5,206 nucleotides of DNA from Chloroflexota bacterium (lineage in GTDB: Bacteria; Chloroflexota; Anaerolineae; Anaerolineales; Anaerolineaceae), in contig JAJYJF010000197.1 of assembly GCA_021796375.1 (NCBI GenBank), forward strand, positions 1 through 5,206, written 5' to 3'. This document shows positions 1 to 5,206 of this stretch, one piece after another. The translations under genes were made by a program, and so were the position numbers. Under the pieces are notes generated by a model, which saw nothing but the letters and a program-made list of their open reading frames with translations, did not search any database and was not told the origin of the DNA. Position 1 is the first letter of the stretch. Each line of letters begins with the position of its first letter.

Positions 1-1265
1 ATGCGCTTCTCCGCCTCGCTGATCAGGCGGCTCTTGCGCTCCGGGCCGGCGATGACGCGCTCGATGGCTTCCTCGAACTCGGGCTGCGAGATGGCGCGCT
101 TGTTCTGGCGGGCAGCCAGAATCGCGGCCTCGTTGACGAGGTTTTCCAGATCCGCACCCACAAAGCCCGGGGTAGCCCTGGCCAGCACACCCAGGTCAAC
201 GCCCGGAGCGAGCGGCTTCCCTTTGGCGTGCACCTTAAGGATCGCTTCGCGGCCGCGCATATCCGGGCGGTCCAGCACCACCCGCCGGTCGAACCGGCCG
301 GGGCGCAGCAAGGCGGGGTCCAGGATATCCGGGCGGTTGGTGGCCGCCATGATGATCACGTTCGTATCGGTATCGAAGCCGTCCATCTCGACGAGCATCT
401 GGTTCAGCGTCTGCTCGCGCTCGTCGTGGCTGCCGCCCAGGCCGGCGCCGCGCTGGCGGCCGACCGCGTCAATCTCGTCCACGAAAACGATGCAGGGCGA
501 ATGGCGCTTTGCCTGGTCGAACAGGTCCCGGACGCGGCTCGCGCCCACGCCGACGAACATTTCGACAAACTCCGAGCCGGAGATCGAGAAGAACGGCACG
601 CCGGCTTCCCCGGAGACGGCCTTGGCGAGCAGCGTTTTCCCGGTCCCGGGCGGCCCGACCAGCAGAACGCCTTTGGGGATGCGCGCGCCCAGAGCGATGA
701 ATTTCTGCGGCTCGCGCAAGAATTCAACCACCTCTTCTAATTCTTCTTTCGCCTCCTCAACCCCGGCGACATCCTCGAAGGTTACGGTAGGCTGGTCGCC
801 GCTGAACATGCGCGCCCGCGATTTGCCGAAAGACATGGCCGCGTTATTGCTTCCCTGAGCCTGCCGGAAAATGAACCAGAAGACGCCCGCCAGGATGATG
901 AACGGGAGGATATACCCCAGCGCGGTCGCCACGCCCAGCCAGGCGCTCGGGGGTTTAATCTCAATCTTCAGGTTGGGTGAGGTCAGTTCGGCGGGGGTCA
1001 CCCCCAGAGCAACCATCTGCTGGATGAAGGTCGAATTCGGTTCCTTGTGGGAATCTTGCGTGTCTCCATTGGTGAAGACGACATGCAATGTGTTGTCATC
1101 GACCACAACCCGCTGGACCGTCCCCTTCATGATGTCAGCAGCGACGTCGTTAATCGTCAGAACGCTCGTACTGGTACTCTGCTGCTTGAAGTTGTAGACG
1201 ACCATTGCGATGATCGCTACAAACAACAACAGGTAGATAATATACGACTGATTTCTAGAACTCAC
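1..1265 (-). CDS. ftsH: ATP-dependent zinc metalloprotease FtsH, N-terminal 421 residues (3' end outside window)
   Basis: Membrane-anchored AAA+ protease that extracts and degrades misfolded or short-lived membrane and cytosolic proteins. The visible 421 residues hold an N-terminal membrane segment (about 8-24), a short extracytoplasmic domain (about 25-107), a second membrane segment (about 109-133) and the AAA+ module. Walker A is GPPGTGKT at 204-211, the FVGVG pore loop is at 237-241, Walker B is IVFVDEID at 259-266, and the second region of homology has arginine fingers R321 and R324 in RPGRFD. The frame is still open at the left edge, after a region that in this family lies shortly before the HEXXH zinc site, so the protease half is not in view. 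I chose the GTG start because GGAGG sits 5 bases upstream and the N-terminus matches the family. It is preceded by its own AT-rich promoter region. Identity is very secure. Confidence 0.97.
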   Translation of the reverse strand, partial: MSSRNQSYIIYLLLFVAIIAMVVYNFKQQSTSTSVLTINDVAADIMKGTVQRVVVDDNTLHVVFTNGDTQDSHKEPNSTFIQQMVALGVTPAELTSPNLKIEIKPPSAWLGVATALGYILPFIILAGVFWFIFRQAQGSNNAAMSFGKSRARMFSGDQPTVTFEDVAGVEEAKEELEEVVEFLREPQKFIALGARIPKGVLLVGPPGTGKTLLAKAVSGEAGVPFFSISGSEFVEMFVGVGASRVRDLFDQAKRHSPCIVFVDEIDAVGRQRGAGLGGSHDEREQTLNQMLVEMDGFDTDTNVIIMAATNRPDILDPALLRPGRFDRRVVLDRPDMRGREAILKVHAKGKPLAPGVDLGVLARATPGFVGADLENLVNEAAILAARQNKRAISQPEFEEAIERVIAGPERKSRLISEAEKR

Positions 1266-1275
1266 ATATACCTCC
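1262..1275 (-). promoter_or_regulatory. ftsH ribosome binding site with overlapping AUGUGA start-stop
   Basis: GGAGG (1275-1271) is followed by TATAT and then the GTG start of ftsH at 1265. An ATG at 1267-1265 overlaps this GTG in another frame and is followed at once by TGA (1264-1262), so it cannot open a gene. The GTG has the better spacing from the Shine-Dalgarno (5 bases, against 3 for the ATG). The site decides the ftsH start. Confidence 0.75.
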
Positions 1276-1317
1276 GGCGGTATTCACAGCCACCCGCGAT
1301 GGGTGATGGTTATCAGA

Positions 1318-1326
1318 ATTATACCA
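1318..1326 (-). promoter_or_regulatory. Extended -10 promoter element for ftsH
   Basis: The minus strand reads TGGTATAAT, a perfect extended -10 (TGnTATAAT), about 53 bases upstream of the ftsH GTG. The implied transcript starts near 1311 with a leader of roughly 45 bases. No good TTGACA-like -35 is found at 17 bases, which is tolerated by extended -10 promoters. A second perfect TATAAT on the same strand at 1367-1362 could be an alternative promoter, also with a poor -35. Both lie in an AT-rich patch within otherwise GC-rich DNA. Confidence 0.6.
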
Positions 1327-1405
1327 AGTTTCGTTTTATATTTGGATAGTTTTTAGCATATATTATATCGAATATCGATCCGCCTGCTGGCCGGTTAAGG
1401 ATGAT

Positions 1406-1419
1406 CCGGGCTCGCCCGG
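1406..1419 (-). terminator. Weak hairpin after the HAD-DinB gene
   Basis: CCGGGC and GCCCGG form a perfect inverted repeat around two bases (5 bp with a 4-base loop is more realistic), about 18 bases past the stop of the HAD-DinB gene. No T-run follows on the minus strand, so it is not a canonical intrinsic terminator. It may stabilise the mRNA 3' end or do nothing. Confidence 0.25.
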
Positions 1420-1437
1420 AAGAGTGATCCCTGGCGT

Positions 1438-2661
1438 TCAACCGCCGGCCGCAGATTTGGCGACCGCCGCGATGGTCTCCATGGCCTGGCGAATATGGGT
1501 TTTATCATGGGTGGCGGTGAAACCGACCAGCTCACGCAGGTTGGTGGGTCCGAAGATCGCGTGCCGGGACGGCCGCTCCCAATCAGCGGGGTTCAAGCCT
1601 GCCAGCAGATCGATGAGCTGCATGCGAATATCGATCAGCTTTGCCAGCGCTTTGGTTCCATCCTGCGTGCAGTAGCCGCGCTGCTCCGCCCATGGATCCG
1701 TCACCATGCCCGGCAGGAAGGGGTTATCCTCCCGAAGCACCTTCTCAACGCGCGGAATATCCACCTCGGCGGTGACGTCGCGCAGGTGGCAGATAATCTC
1801 TGTGAGGCACCACTCGCCGGGAGCCGGTTTCGCCAGAAGTTGGTCAGCCGGCTGCTGGCGGACCAGAATATCAAAGGCCGCCGGGGTCGAGACCAGGACC
1901 GCCCTCAAAGATTCCGCGGTGGCGCAATCCGCCTGCAGGTGAAGTCCCTCGAAGCGGTCGAGCCACGGGGCGATATCACGGAAATTACCTTGAAAGTGGG
2001 GTGTATCCCATTCGGGGCTGGAAGAAGGCTCGATTTCACGGATCAAAAAGGTTGCCAGGCCGGCGGATTGAGCGGGAAGGGTGTCGTTCTGCTCGTCGTT
2101 CCCGACCATGATGGCGGGTCCCTCCGGCCAGCCGAGCTGCGCCAGGATTTCAGCGAAGTAGGCCGGGTTCGGCTTGGCGAAATGGAAATTCTCATACGAA
2201 GAGACCAGATGAAACGGGTAATCCGTGACCGGCAGGCCGGCCCAGCTGAGCCGCTGCAGGATCGCGGTCCGGGGGAAGAGCGGGTTGGTCGCCACAGCCA
2301 CACGGTAGCCCTGCTCAAAAACTCTTTCCACCAGGCGGATCGCTTCCGGCCGGACCGAGGTCAGCGGCCGCAGCGTCGGGAAAATTTCTCCGTAAAATTC
2401 ATCCAGATCGGATTGGATTTCAGAGCGCTCGATGCCCAGAGCGGGATAAAAATATGAATCGAAAACCTGCTCCAGGGTCCGGTCGGGCCGGGTATTGGCG
2501 AGCATCTTTTGGGTGGCGAAGAGCAGGTTCTGGATTAAAAGATCCCCTTTGAACCGGTTGGCCAGAAACCCGGACAGCACCTGAAGGTAGGCGGGCATGA
2601 ACGAATCGGTGCGATTCAACAGCAGGGTATCATCCAGGTCGAAGAGGATGGTGGGGGTCAT
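1438..2661 (-). CDS. HAD-family hydrolase fused to a DinB-like metal-binding domain
   Basis: Single 407-residue reading frame with two domains. The N-terminal part (1 to about 235) is a HAD-superfamily hydrolase: motif I FDLDDT with nucleophile D8 and general acid D10, T125 of motif II in VATNP, K163 of motif III in FAKPNP, and motif IV GNDEQND at 187-193 with D189 and D193. A helical cap between motifs I and II (about 15-100) suggests a phosphoglycolate phosphatase-like subclass I enzyme. The C-terminal part (about 245-400) resembles DinB/DinB_2 four-helix proteins: PGEW at 281-284, then H292, and H385 and H389 in HDKTH, which would form the usual three-histidine metal site. DinB relatives include thiol-dependent transferases; the substrate here is unknown. 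The start at 2661 begins with MTPTILFDLDD and its ATGA overlaps the stop of the upstream cysteine-rich gene, implying translational coupling. An in-frame ATG at 2700 is less likely, because it would add 13 unlike residues inside the upstream gene. Confidence 0.9.
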   Translation of the reverse strand: MTPTILFDLDDTLLLNRTDSFMPAYLQVLSGFLANRFKGDLLIQNLLFATQKMLANTRPDRTLEQVFDSYFYPALGIERSEIQSDLDEFYGEIFPTLRPLTSVRPEAIRLVERVFEQGYRVAVATNPLFPRTAILQRLSWAGLPVTDYPFHLVSSYENFHFAKPNPAYFAEILAQLGWPEGPAIMVGNDEQNDTLPAQSAGLATFLIREIEPSSSPEWDTPHFQGNFRDIAPWLDRFEGLHLQADCATAESLRAVLVSTPAAFDILVRQQPADQLLAKPAPGEWCLTEIICHLRDVTAEVDIPRVEKVLREDNPFLPGMVTDPWAEQRGYCTQDGTKALAKLIDIRMQLIDLLAGLNPADWERPSRHAIFGPTNLRELVGFTATHDKTHIRQAMETIAAVAKSAAGG

Positions 2662-2993
2662 AATTTCTCGTCGATGAAAGCGCTCGGTATCGGATGGCAT
2701 TTCCCGCAGCCAATTTCGGGCTCGAGGACGTCGGTCTGGCTCAGGGTGCAGTGGGCTTTGACCTGGACCCTGCGGCCGATCCCCAGGACGCCCTTATGGA
2801 CGATCCCCTGGAGAACCAGGTTAGGGCAGGCATTGGCCCTGACTATAGAAGGCACCGGACATGTCCGACATAAATCTGGGGTCCATTGCTGGCGCGGAAC
2901 CGAATCTTCCAGGAGGCGGCATTCCTCGTGGTTTCTTCCACGCCGGTAATCACCATAAAAGTATCGGCATTCAATTCCTGCAGGTGTGCGCAT
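2658..2993 (-). CDS. Small cysteine-rich conserved protein, possible metal binder
   Basis: A 111-residue protein of unknown function. It has eight cysteines (C9, C25, C42, C45, C56, C82, C96, C99), including two CxxC pairs (CRTC at 42-45, CGKC at 96-99), with H22, H81 and H100 nearby. This pattern suggests a zinc ribbon or iron-sulfur site; that is inference. There is no signal peptide or membrane segment, so it is probably cytoplasmic. Reality of the gene is supported by the ordered cysteine pattern and by its TGA overlapping the ATG of the HAD-DinB gene (ATGA), typical of a coupled pair. The N-terminus MRTPAGIEC looks natural to me and resembles unnamed proteins I associate with Chloroflexota, from memory and not checked. 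The start lacks an obvious Shine-Dalgarno and lies just 6 bases after the T-run of a terminator. An in-frame GTG at 3029 would place that terminator inside the gene and is disfavoured. Confidence 0.75.
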   Translation of the reverse strand: MRTPAGIECRYFYGDYRRGRNHEECRLLEDSVPRQQWTPDLCRTCPVPSIVRANACPNLVLQGIVHKGVLGIGRRVQVKAHCTLSQTDVLEPEIGCGKCHPIPSAFIDEKL

Positions 2994-2999
2994 ATCTAT

Positions 3000-3021
3000 A
3001 AAAAAGTCCCCGTGTGGGGAC
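3000..3021 (-). terminator. Intrinsic terminator downstream of efp
   Basis: The minus strand reads GTCCCC, ACAC, GGGGAC, then TTTTTT: a perfect 6-bp GC-rich stem with a 4-base loop and a 6-base T-run. It lies about 70 bases after the efp stop and would end that transcript. Its T-run ends only 6 bases before the ATG of the cysteine-rich gene, so it may also act as an attenuator for that gene. Confidence 0.8.
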
Positions 3022-3091
3022 GGATTCACTCCTAGCGAATGCTCCGGCCTGTCACCCAGTCCTATCCGTGCATGGGCCGGTTGAATAACAG
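3022..3091 (-). other. Possible structured RNA region between efp and the terminator
   Basis: Non-coding 70-base stretch. On the minus strand, CCGGCC (3080-3075) can pair with GGCCGG (3049-3044), and ACGGAT (3069-3064) can pair with ATCCGT (3025-3020). The two helices cross, so together they would form a pseudoknot. The second helix takes two bases of the terminator stem. Six-base matches are common in GC-rich DNA, and I recognise no known riboswitch consensus, so this may only be the 3' untranslated region of efp. Confidence 0.25.
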
Positions 3092-3649
3092 CTACGCGCG
3101 GGTTAGGTACGATCCGGTGCGGGTATCGACGCGGATCACGTCGCCCTCTTTGACAAAGTAAGGCACCTGAACTTCCTGGCCTGTCTCGGTGACGACTTTT
3201 TTCGTGACACCCGTCGCGGTGTCTCCCTTCACGGCAGCCTCGGCTTGGACGACCTTCAGATCCACGGAGGTCGGCAGGTCGATGTCGATTGGATCGTTGT
3301 TGTAGAAAGTCAGTTTGACTTCCATCCCCTCTTTTAAGAATCCAGCCATGTCCCCGACTACCGCGGCGCCGATCCCGGGCTGTTCGAACGTCTCCATATC
3401 CATGAAGTAATAAAGATCGCCATCTTTGTACAGATACTGGACATTATGAAATTCAAGGCGAACATCCTGAACCCGATCGCCCGATTGGAAGGTTTTCTCA
3501 AGTGTAGTGCCCGTGCGCAAATCGCGTGCTTTAATGCGGATGGTTGCGTTGCCGCGGCCGGGTTTGTTGTGGGAATAATCCAGGACCTTGTACAGCGAAC
3601 CATCCAACTCGAACGTCACCCCTTTGCGCAGATCATTGACATCAATCAT
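3092..3649 (-). CDS. efp: Translation elongation factor P
   Basis: A 185-residue protein, normal length for EF-P, which binds ribosomes stalled at consecutive prolines and promotes peptide bond formation. The N-terminal KOW-like domain covers about 1-62, with the tip loop KPGRGNA at 29-35. The middle OB domain covers about 66-125, and the C-terminal OB domain about 130-185 ends in the signature DTRTGSYLTR. The tip residue, lysine 34 in E. coli (modified there), is arginine R32 here. R32 is rhamnosylated by EarP in some proteobacteria, but Thermus EF-P also has a GRG loop without that enzyme, so modification cannot be inferred. The ATG at 3649 has GAGGG 6 bases upstream. A strong promoter lies about 45 bases upstream and an intrinsic terminator about 70 bases downstream, so the gene is probably transcribed alone. 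Confidence 0.97.
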   Translation of the reverse strand: MIDVNDLRKGVTFELDGSLYKVLDYSHNKPGRGNATIRIKARDLRTGTTLEKTFQSGDRVQDVRLEFHNVQYLYKDGDLYYFMDMETFEQPGIGAAVVGDMAGFLKEGMEVKLTFYNNDPIDIDLPTSVDLKVVQAEAAVKGDTATGVTKKVVTETGQEVQVPYFVKEGDVIRVDTRTGSYLTRA

Positions 3650-3692
3650 TTCTTGCCCTCAACGTTTCATCTCGTAATTTGTGCAATTTATT

Positions 3693-3721
3693 ATTATAGT
3701 CCAGCCAATCCCGGCTGGCAA
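3693..3721 (-). promoter_or_regulatory. efp: efp promoter (sigma-70/SigA type)
   Basis: The minus strand carries TTGCCA (3721-3716, five of six matches to TTGACA), a spacer of exactly 17 bases, and a perfect TATAAT (3698-3693). Transcription should start near 3686, giving a leader of about 37 bases before the efp ATG at 3649. This is the clearest promoter in the window. Confidence 0.85.
3701..3718. promoter_or_regulatory. Inverted repeat inside the efp promoter, candidate operator
   Basis: CCAGCC (3701-3706) and GGCTGG (3713-3718) are perfect inverted repeats separated by 6 bases. They fill most of the promoter spacer and overlap three bases of the -35 element. A protein bound here would block RNA polymerase. 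The placement suggests an operator, but no regulator is visible and the match could be chance. Confidence 0.35.
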
Positions 3722-3916
3722 GATAAGCTTTGCGGCGAAAACCCTCGCGCGCAGGTTGGACTTTGCGTTTCATGTACCTCTGAGCTCACCCTACCAATCA
3801 GCGCGCAGCTGCGGTAACCCCCAGGCTGGGTCGAAGGTCGAGGAGACGGGGATTCCCGAAAAGGATCGCGGCGTGCGCGGCCACCCCCATCTCTCCGAGA
3901 AGGAGCGCTCGCAAGC
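3722..3916. other. Non-coding gap between mogA and efp
   Basis: Between the mogA stop and the efp -35 I see no convincing gene. The reading frames here give low-complexity, arginine/serine/proline-rich translations typical of GC-rich shadows. There is no GC stem followed by a T-run, so no clear terminator for mogA. A perfect 10-base palindrome CGCAGCTGCG at 3804-3813 is the only small landmark, with no known role. Confidence 0.5.
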
Positions 3917-4420
3917 TCACCCGCCGGCAGGATGATGCCCTGCCTCGGCATGGGGATCGTTCTGCAGCAGCTCCACCGCGTGCGGCAGGACGGGCGCGAC
4001 GACCTGCAGGTTCTCGAGCGCTCCTTTTGGGCTGCCGGGTAGATTCAGAATCAGGGTTTTCCCCCGGATCCCCGCTACCGCCCGAGACAGCATCGCGTGC
4101 GGCGTGGAGCGAAGCGAGGCGGCGCGCATCGCCTCCGCCAGGCCCGGGGCCAGGCGGTCCACAACGGCGAGAGTCGCTTCGGGAGTGACATCCCGCGGCG
4201 AAAAACCCGTCCCGCCGGTCGTCAGGATCACGTCCAGGGAGTCCCGGTCAGACCAGGCGACCAGGGCAGCCTGGATGCGGCCTTTTTCGTCGGGGATAAC
4301 CGCGGTTTGCGCGATCTCCCAACCCGAGCTGGCCGCGTACCTGGCCAGTTCGGACCCGGACGTATCCGGGCGCTCCCCGCGCGAAGACCGGTCGGATATG
4401 GTGAGAATCCCAATACGCAT
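3917..4420 (-). CDS. mogA: Molybdopterin adenylyltransferase, MogA/MoaB family
   Basis: A 167-residue protein, usual length for the family, which adenylylates molybdopterin before molybdate insertion in molybdenum cofactor synthesis in the cytoplasm. Visible family marks are the N-terminal strand with TISDRSSRGE (7-16), the nucleotide/pterin-binding motif TTGGTGFSPRD (67-77) and LNLPGSPKGA (125-134). The C-terminal tail is histidine-rich (four His from about 157). MogA (adenylyltransferase) and MoaB (often without that activity) are hard to separate by sequence, so the symbol is provisional. I chose the ATG at 4420 because the protein then begins at the conserved first strand, with GAGAG 4 bases and AGGA 12 bases upstream. 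An in-frame start at 4486 would run into the acetyltransferase gene. It follows that gene by 20 bases, so the two probably share a transcript. No other moa or moe gene is in view. Confidence 0.9.
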   Translation of the reverse strand: MRIGILTISDRSSRGERPDTSGSELARYAASSGWEIAQTAVIPDEKGRIQAALVAWSDRDSLDVILTTGGTGFSPRDVTPEATLAVVDRLAPGLAEAMRAASLRSTPHAMLSRAVAGIRGKTLILNLPGSPKGALENLQVVAPVLPHAVELLQNDPHAEAGHHPAGG

Positions 4421-4440
4421 ACGGCTCTCTTTTCCTGGGG

Positions 4441-4875
4441 TCAGCTCAGGTCCTTTGCGAAGATGCGCAAGGGCATGCTTTCCCATCCCCGGCGCTCATA
4501 AAACGCGATCGCGGTGTGATTATCCGGATCGACCAGCAGGTAGTAGCGGGTGCAGCCTTTTTTCCGCAGCCGCGCCTCCAGTTCGTCGGTGAGCAGCTGC
4601 CCGATCCCCCGGCTGCGCCACTCGGGCGCGACGGCCAGGTGGTACATCATCCCCCGCCGGCCGTCGTACCCGCCCAAGACCGAGCCGAGCAGGCGGCCGT
4701 CCGCCTCGGCTACCAGGAACAGATCCGGGTCGCGCTCGAGCTTTTTCGCGATTTCGCCGGGTTCGTCCGATTGGCGCAGGTGGATCCCCGGACCGGCGTT
4801 CTTCCAGAGCGCGTAGATGGCCGCGTAGTCTTGCGGGAAGCGAAATTCCCTGATCTGGATGTCTTCCGCGCTCAT
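4441..4875 (-). CDS. GNAT-family N-acetyltransferase, YpeA-like
   Basis: A 144-residue single-domain GNAT acetyltransferase, which moves an acetyl group from acetyl-CoA to an amine on a small molecule or protein. The order of motifs fits the fold: strand DLFLVAEADGRLLGSVLGGYDG (about 51-72), motif A with VAP (82-84) and the acetyl-CoA pyrophosphate loop RSRGIG (87-92), and motif B DNHTAIAFYERRGW (118-131). The GGYDG.RG stretch and overall length recall E. coli YpeA, judged from memory; the substrate is unknown. The ATG at 4875 overlaps the TGA of the upstream gene (ATGA), with GAGG just upstream, so translation is likely coupled. Its stop is 20 bases before mogA. Nothing in the sequence ties its substrate to molybdenum cofactor. 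Confidence 0.92.
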   Translation of the reverse strand: MSAEDIQIREFRFPQDYAAIYALWKNAGPGIHLRQSDEPGEIAKKLERDPDLFLVAEADGRLLGSVLGGYDGRRGMMYHLAVAPEWRSRGIGQLLTDELEARLRKKGCTRYYLLVDPDNHTAIAFYERRGWESMPLRIFAKDLS

Positions 4876-5206
4876 CCTTCCTCGTCGCTGGCGATTTCCT
4901 TCCAGGGACCGTGGATCCCATCCGGGGTGACCCCGAAATAATACCGATAGCCCTCGGGAGTGCGCTGGACCAGGTCGTACATGGTGGTTTTACCCTGCTT
5001 GTATTTGCGCGCCAGGCCGAGGTCGCCTTGCCAGGTCGAGACCGCGTCATCCATCTTTCCGGACATTTCCTGGTAGCGGCTGATGGCGTAGTGCCACAGG
5101 CGCCGCGCGGAAGACTTGGTGACGTTTTTAACCTTGTTCCCGTTGCGCAAGTCGCGCATGGTGTAGTAGGGCGATCCATCCCTTTCCTCAGCCGGGAGCA
5201 CCTCCA
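4872..5206 (-). CDS. Unrecognised protein, C-terminal 110 residues (5' end outside window)
   Basis: The frame is open at the right edge and ends at 4872. The visible part is basic in its first half (NGNKVKNVTK, SSARRLWHYA) and rich in aromatic residues (YQEM, YDLVQR, YRYYFGV), ending in a DGIHGPW motif and an acidic tail. The composition and the conserved-looking aromatic/basic pattern suggest a real domain, perhaps nucleic-acid binding, but I do not recognise the family. A GTG at 5201 could be read as a start, but the frame continues through it and TGGAGG abuts it with no spacing, so it is more likely internal. The gene is coupled to the acetyltransferase by an ATGA overlap, which supports its frame and stop. 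Confidence 0.75.
   Translation of the reverse strand, partial: EVLPAEERDGSPYYTMRDLRNGNKVKNVTKSSARRLWHYAISRYQEMSGKMDDAVSTWQGDLGLARKYKQGKTTMYDLVQRTPEGYRYYFGVTPDGIHGPWKEIASDEEG

Noticed and set aside
1..858. Long plus-strand open frame of 285 codons at the left edge
   Set aside because: It lies antisense to ftsH, which has every expected AAA+ motif. The plus-strand translation is serine/arginine-rich shadow sequence typical of GC-rich DNA.
1495..2457. Plus-strand open frame of 320 codons
   Set aside because: Antisense to the HAD-DinB gene, whose catalytic motifs are intact. The opposite-strand translation shows no recognisable domain.
2662..2700. Upstream ATG start (2700) for the HAD-DinB gene
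   Set aside because: It would add 13 residues before the conserved FDLDDT region and overlap the cysteine-rich gene by over 40 bases. The ATG at 2661 gives the neat ATGA coupling.
2994..3029. GTG start (3029) extending the cysteine-rich protein by 12 residues
   Set aside because: It would put the intrinsic terminator inside the coding region. The nearby AGGAG overlaps the GTG and so cannot serve it.
3804..3813. Perfect palindrome CGCAGCTGCG between mogA and efp
   Set aside because: Short, about 100 bases from the efp promoter and with no T-run, so neither an operator nor a terminator is supported.
3694..3951. Minus-strand 85-codon frame overlapping the end of mogA
   Set aside because: Low-complexity arginine/serine/proline-rich translation. 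It runs through the efp promoter -10 region and overlaps mogA in another frame.
4421..4486. Upstream start (4486) for mogA
   Set aside because: It would overlap the acetyltransferase by about 46 bases and add 22 residues before the conserved first strand. The ATG at 4420 has a nearby GAGAG.

Overview
The window is a compact, GC-rich bacterial chromosome segment. All seven genes read on the minus strand, so transcription runs from high to low coordinates. Gene style points to Chloroflexota, perhaps an Anaerolineae-like lineage, with low to moderate confidence. The clues are an EF-P with a KPGRGNA tip loop, the FtsH N-terminus, and small cysteine-rich and tryptophan/tyrosine-rich proteins that I associate with that phylum from memory. 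No mobile element, CRISPR array, tRNA or rRNA is visible.

Layout in transcription order, right to left. (1) 5206-3917 is a tight cluster: the C-terminal end of an unrecognised protein (to 4872), a YpeA-like GNAT acetyltransferase joined to it by an ATGA stop/start overlap, and 20 bases later a MogA-type molybdopterin adenylyltransferase. (2) 3916-3650 is non-coding. It ends in a very good promoter (TTGCCA, 17-base spacer, TATAAT) for efp, with a perfect inverted repeat inside the spacer. (3) 3649-3092 is efp (elongation factor P). (4) 3091-3000 is a GC-rich, possibly structured stretch closed by a convincing intrinsic terminator. (5) 2993-1438 is a two-gene unit: a 111-residue protein with eight cysteines, and a HAD phosphatase-like/DinB fusion of 407 residues whose ATG overlaps the TGA of the first gene. 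(6) 1437-1266 is an AT-rich promoter region with an extended -10. (7) 1265 to the left edge is ftsH, cut off just before its protease active site.

Most of this is housekeeping: protein quality control (FtsH), relief of stalled translation (EF-P), molybdenum cofactor synthesis (MogA) and acetylation (GNAT). The part most worth a second look is 3091-1438. There an eight-cysteine protein is translationally coupled to an unusual HAD-DinB fusion. The terminator of the upstream gene ends only six bases before the cysteine-rich gene's start codon, with no obvious promoter or Shine-Dalgarno in between. That could be simple readthrough or a regulated attenuator. I cannot claim a proven new system from sequence alone.
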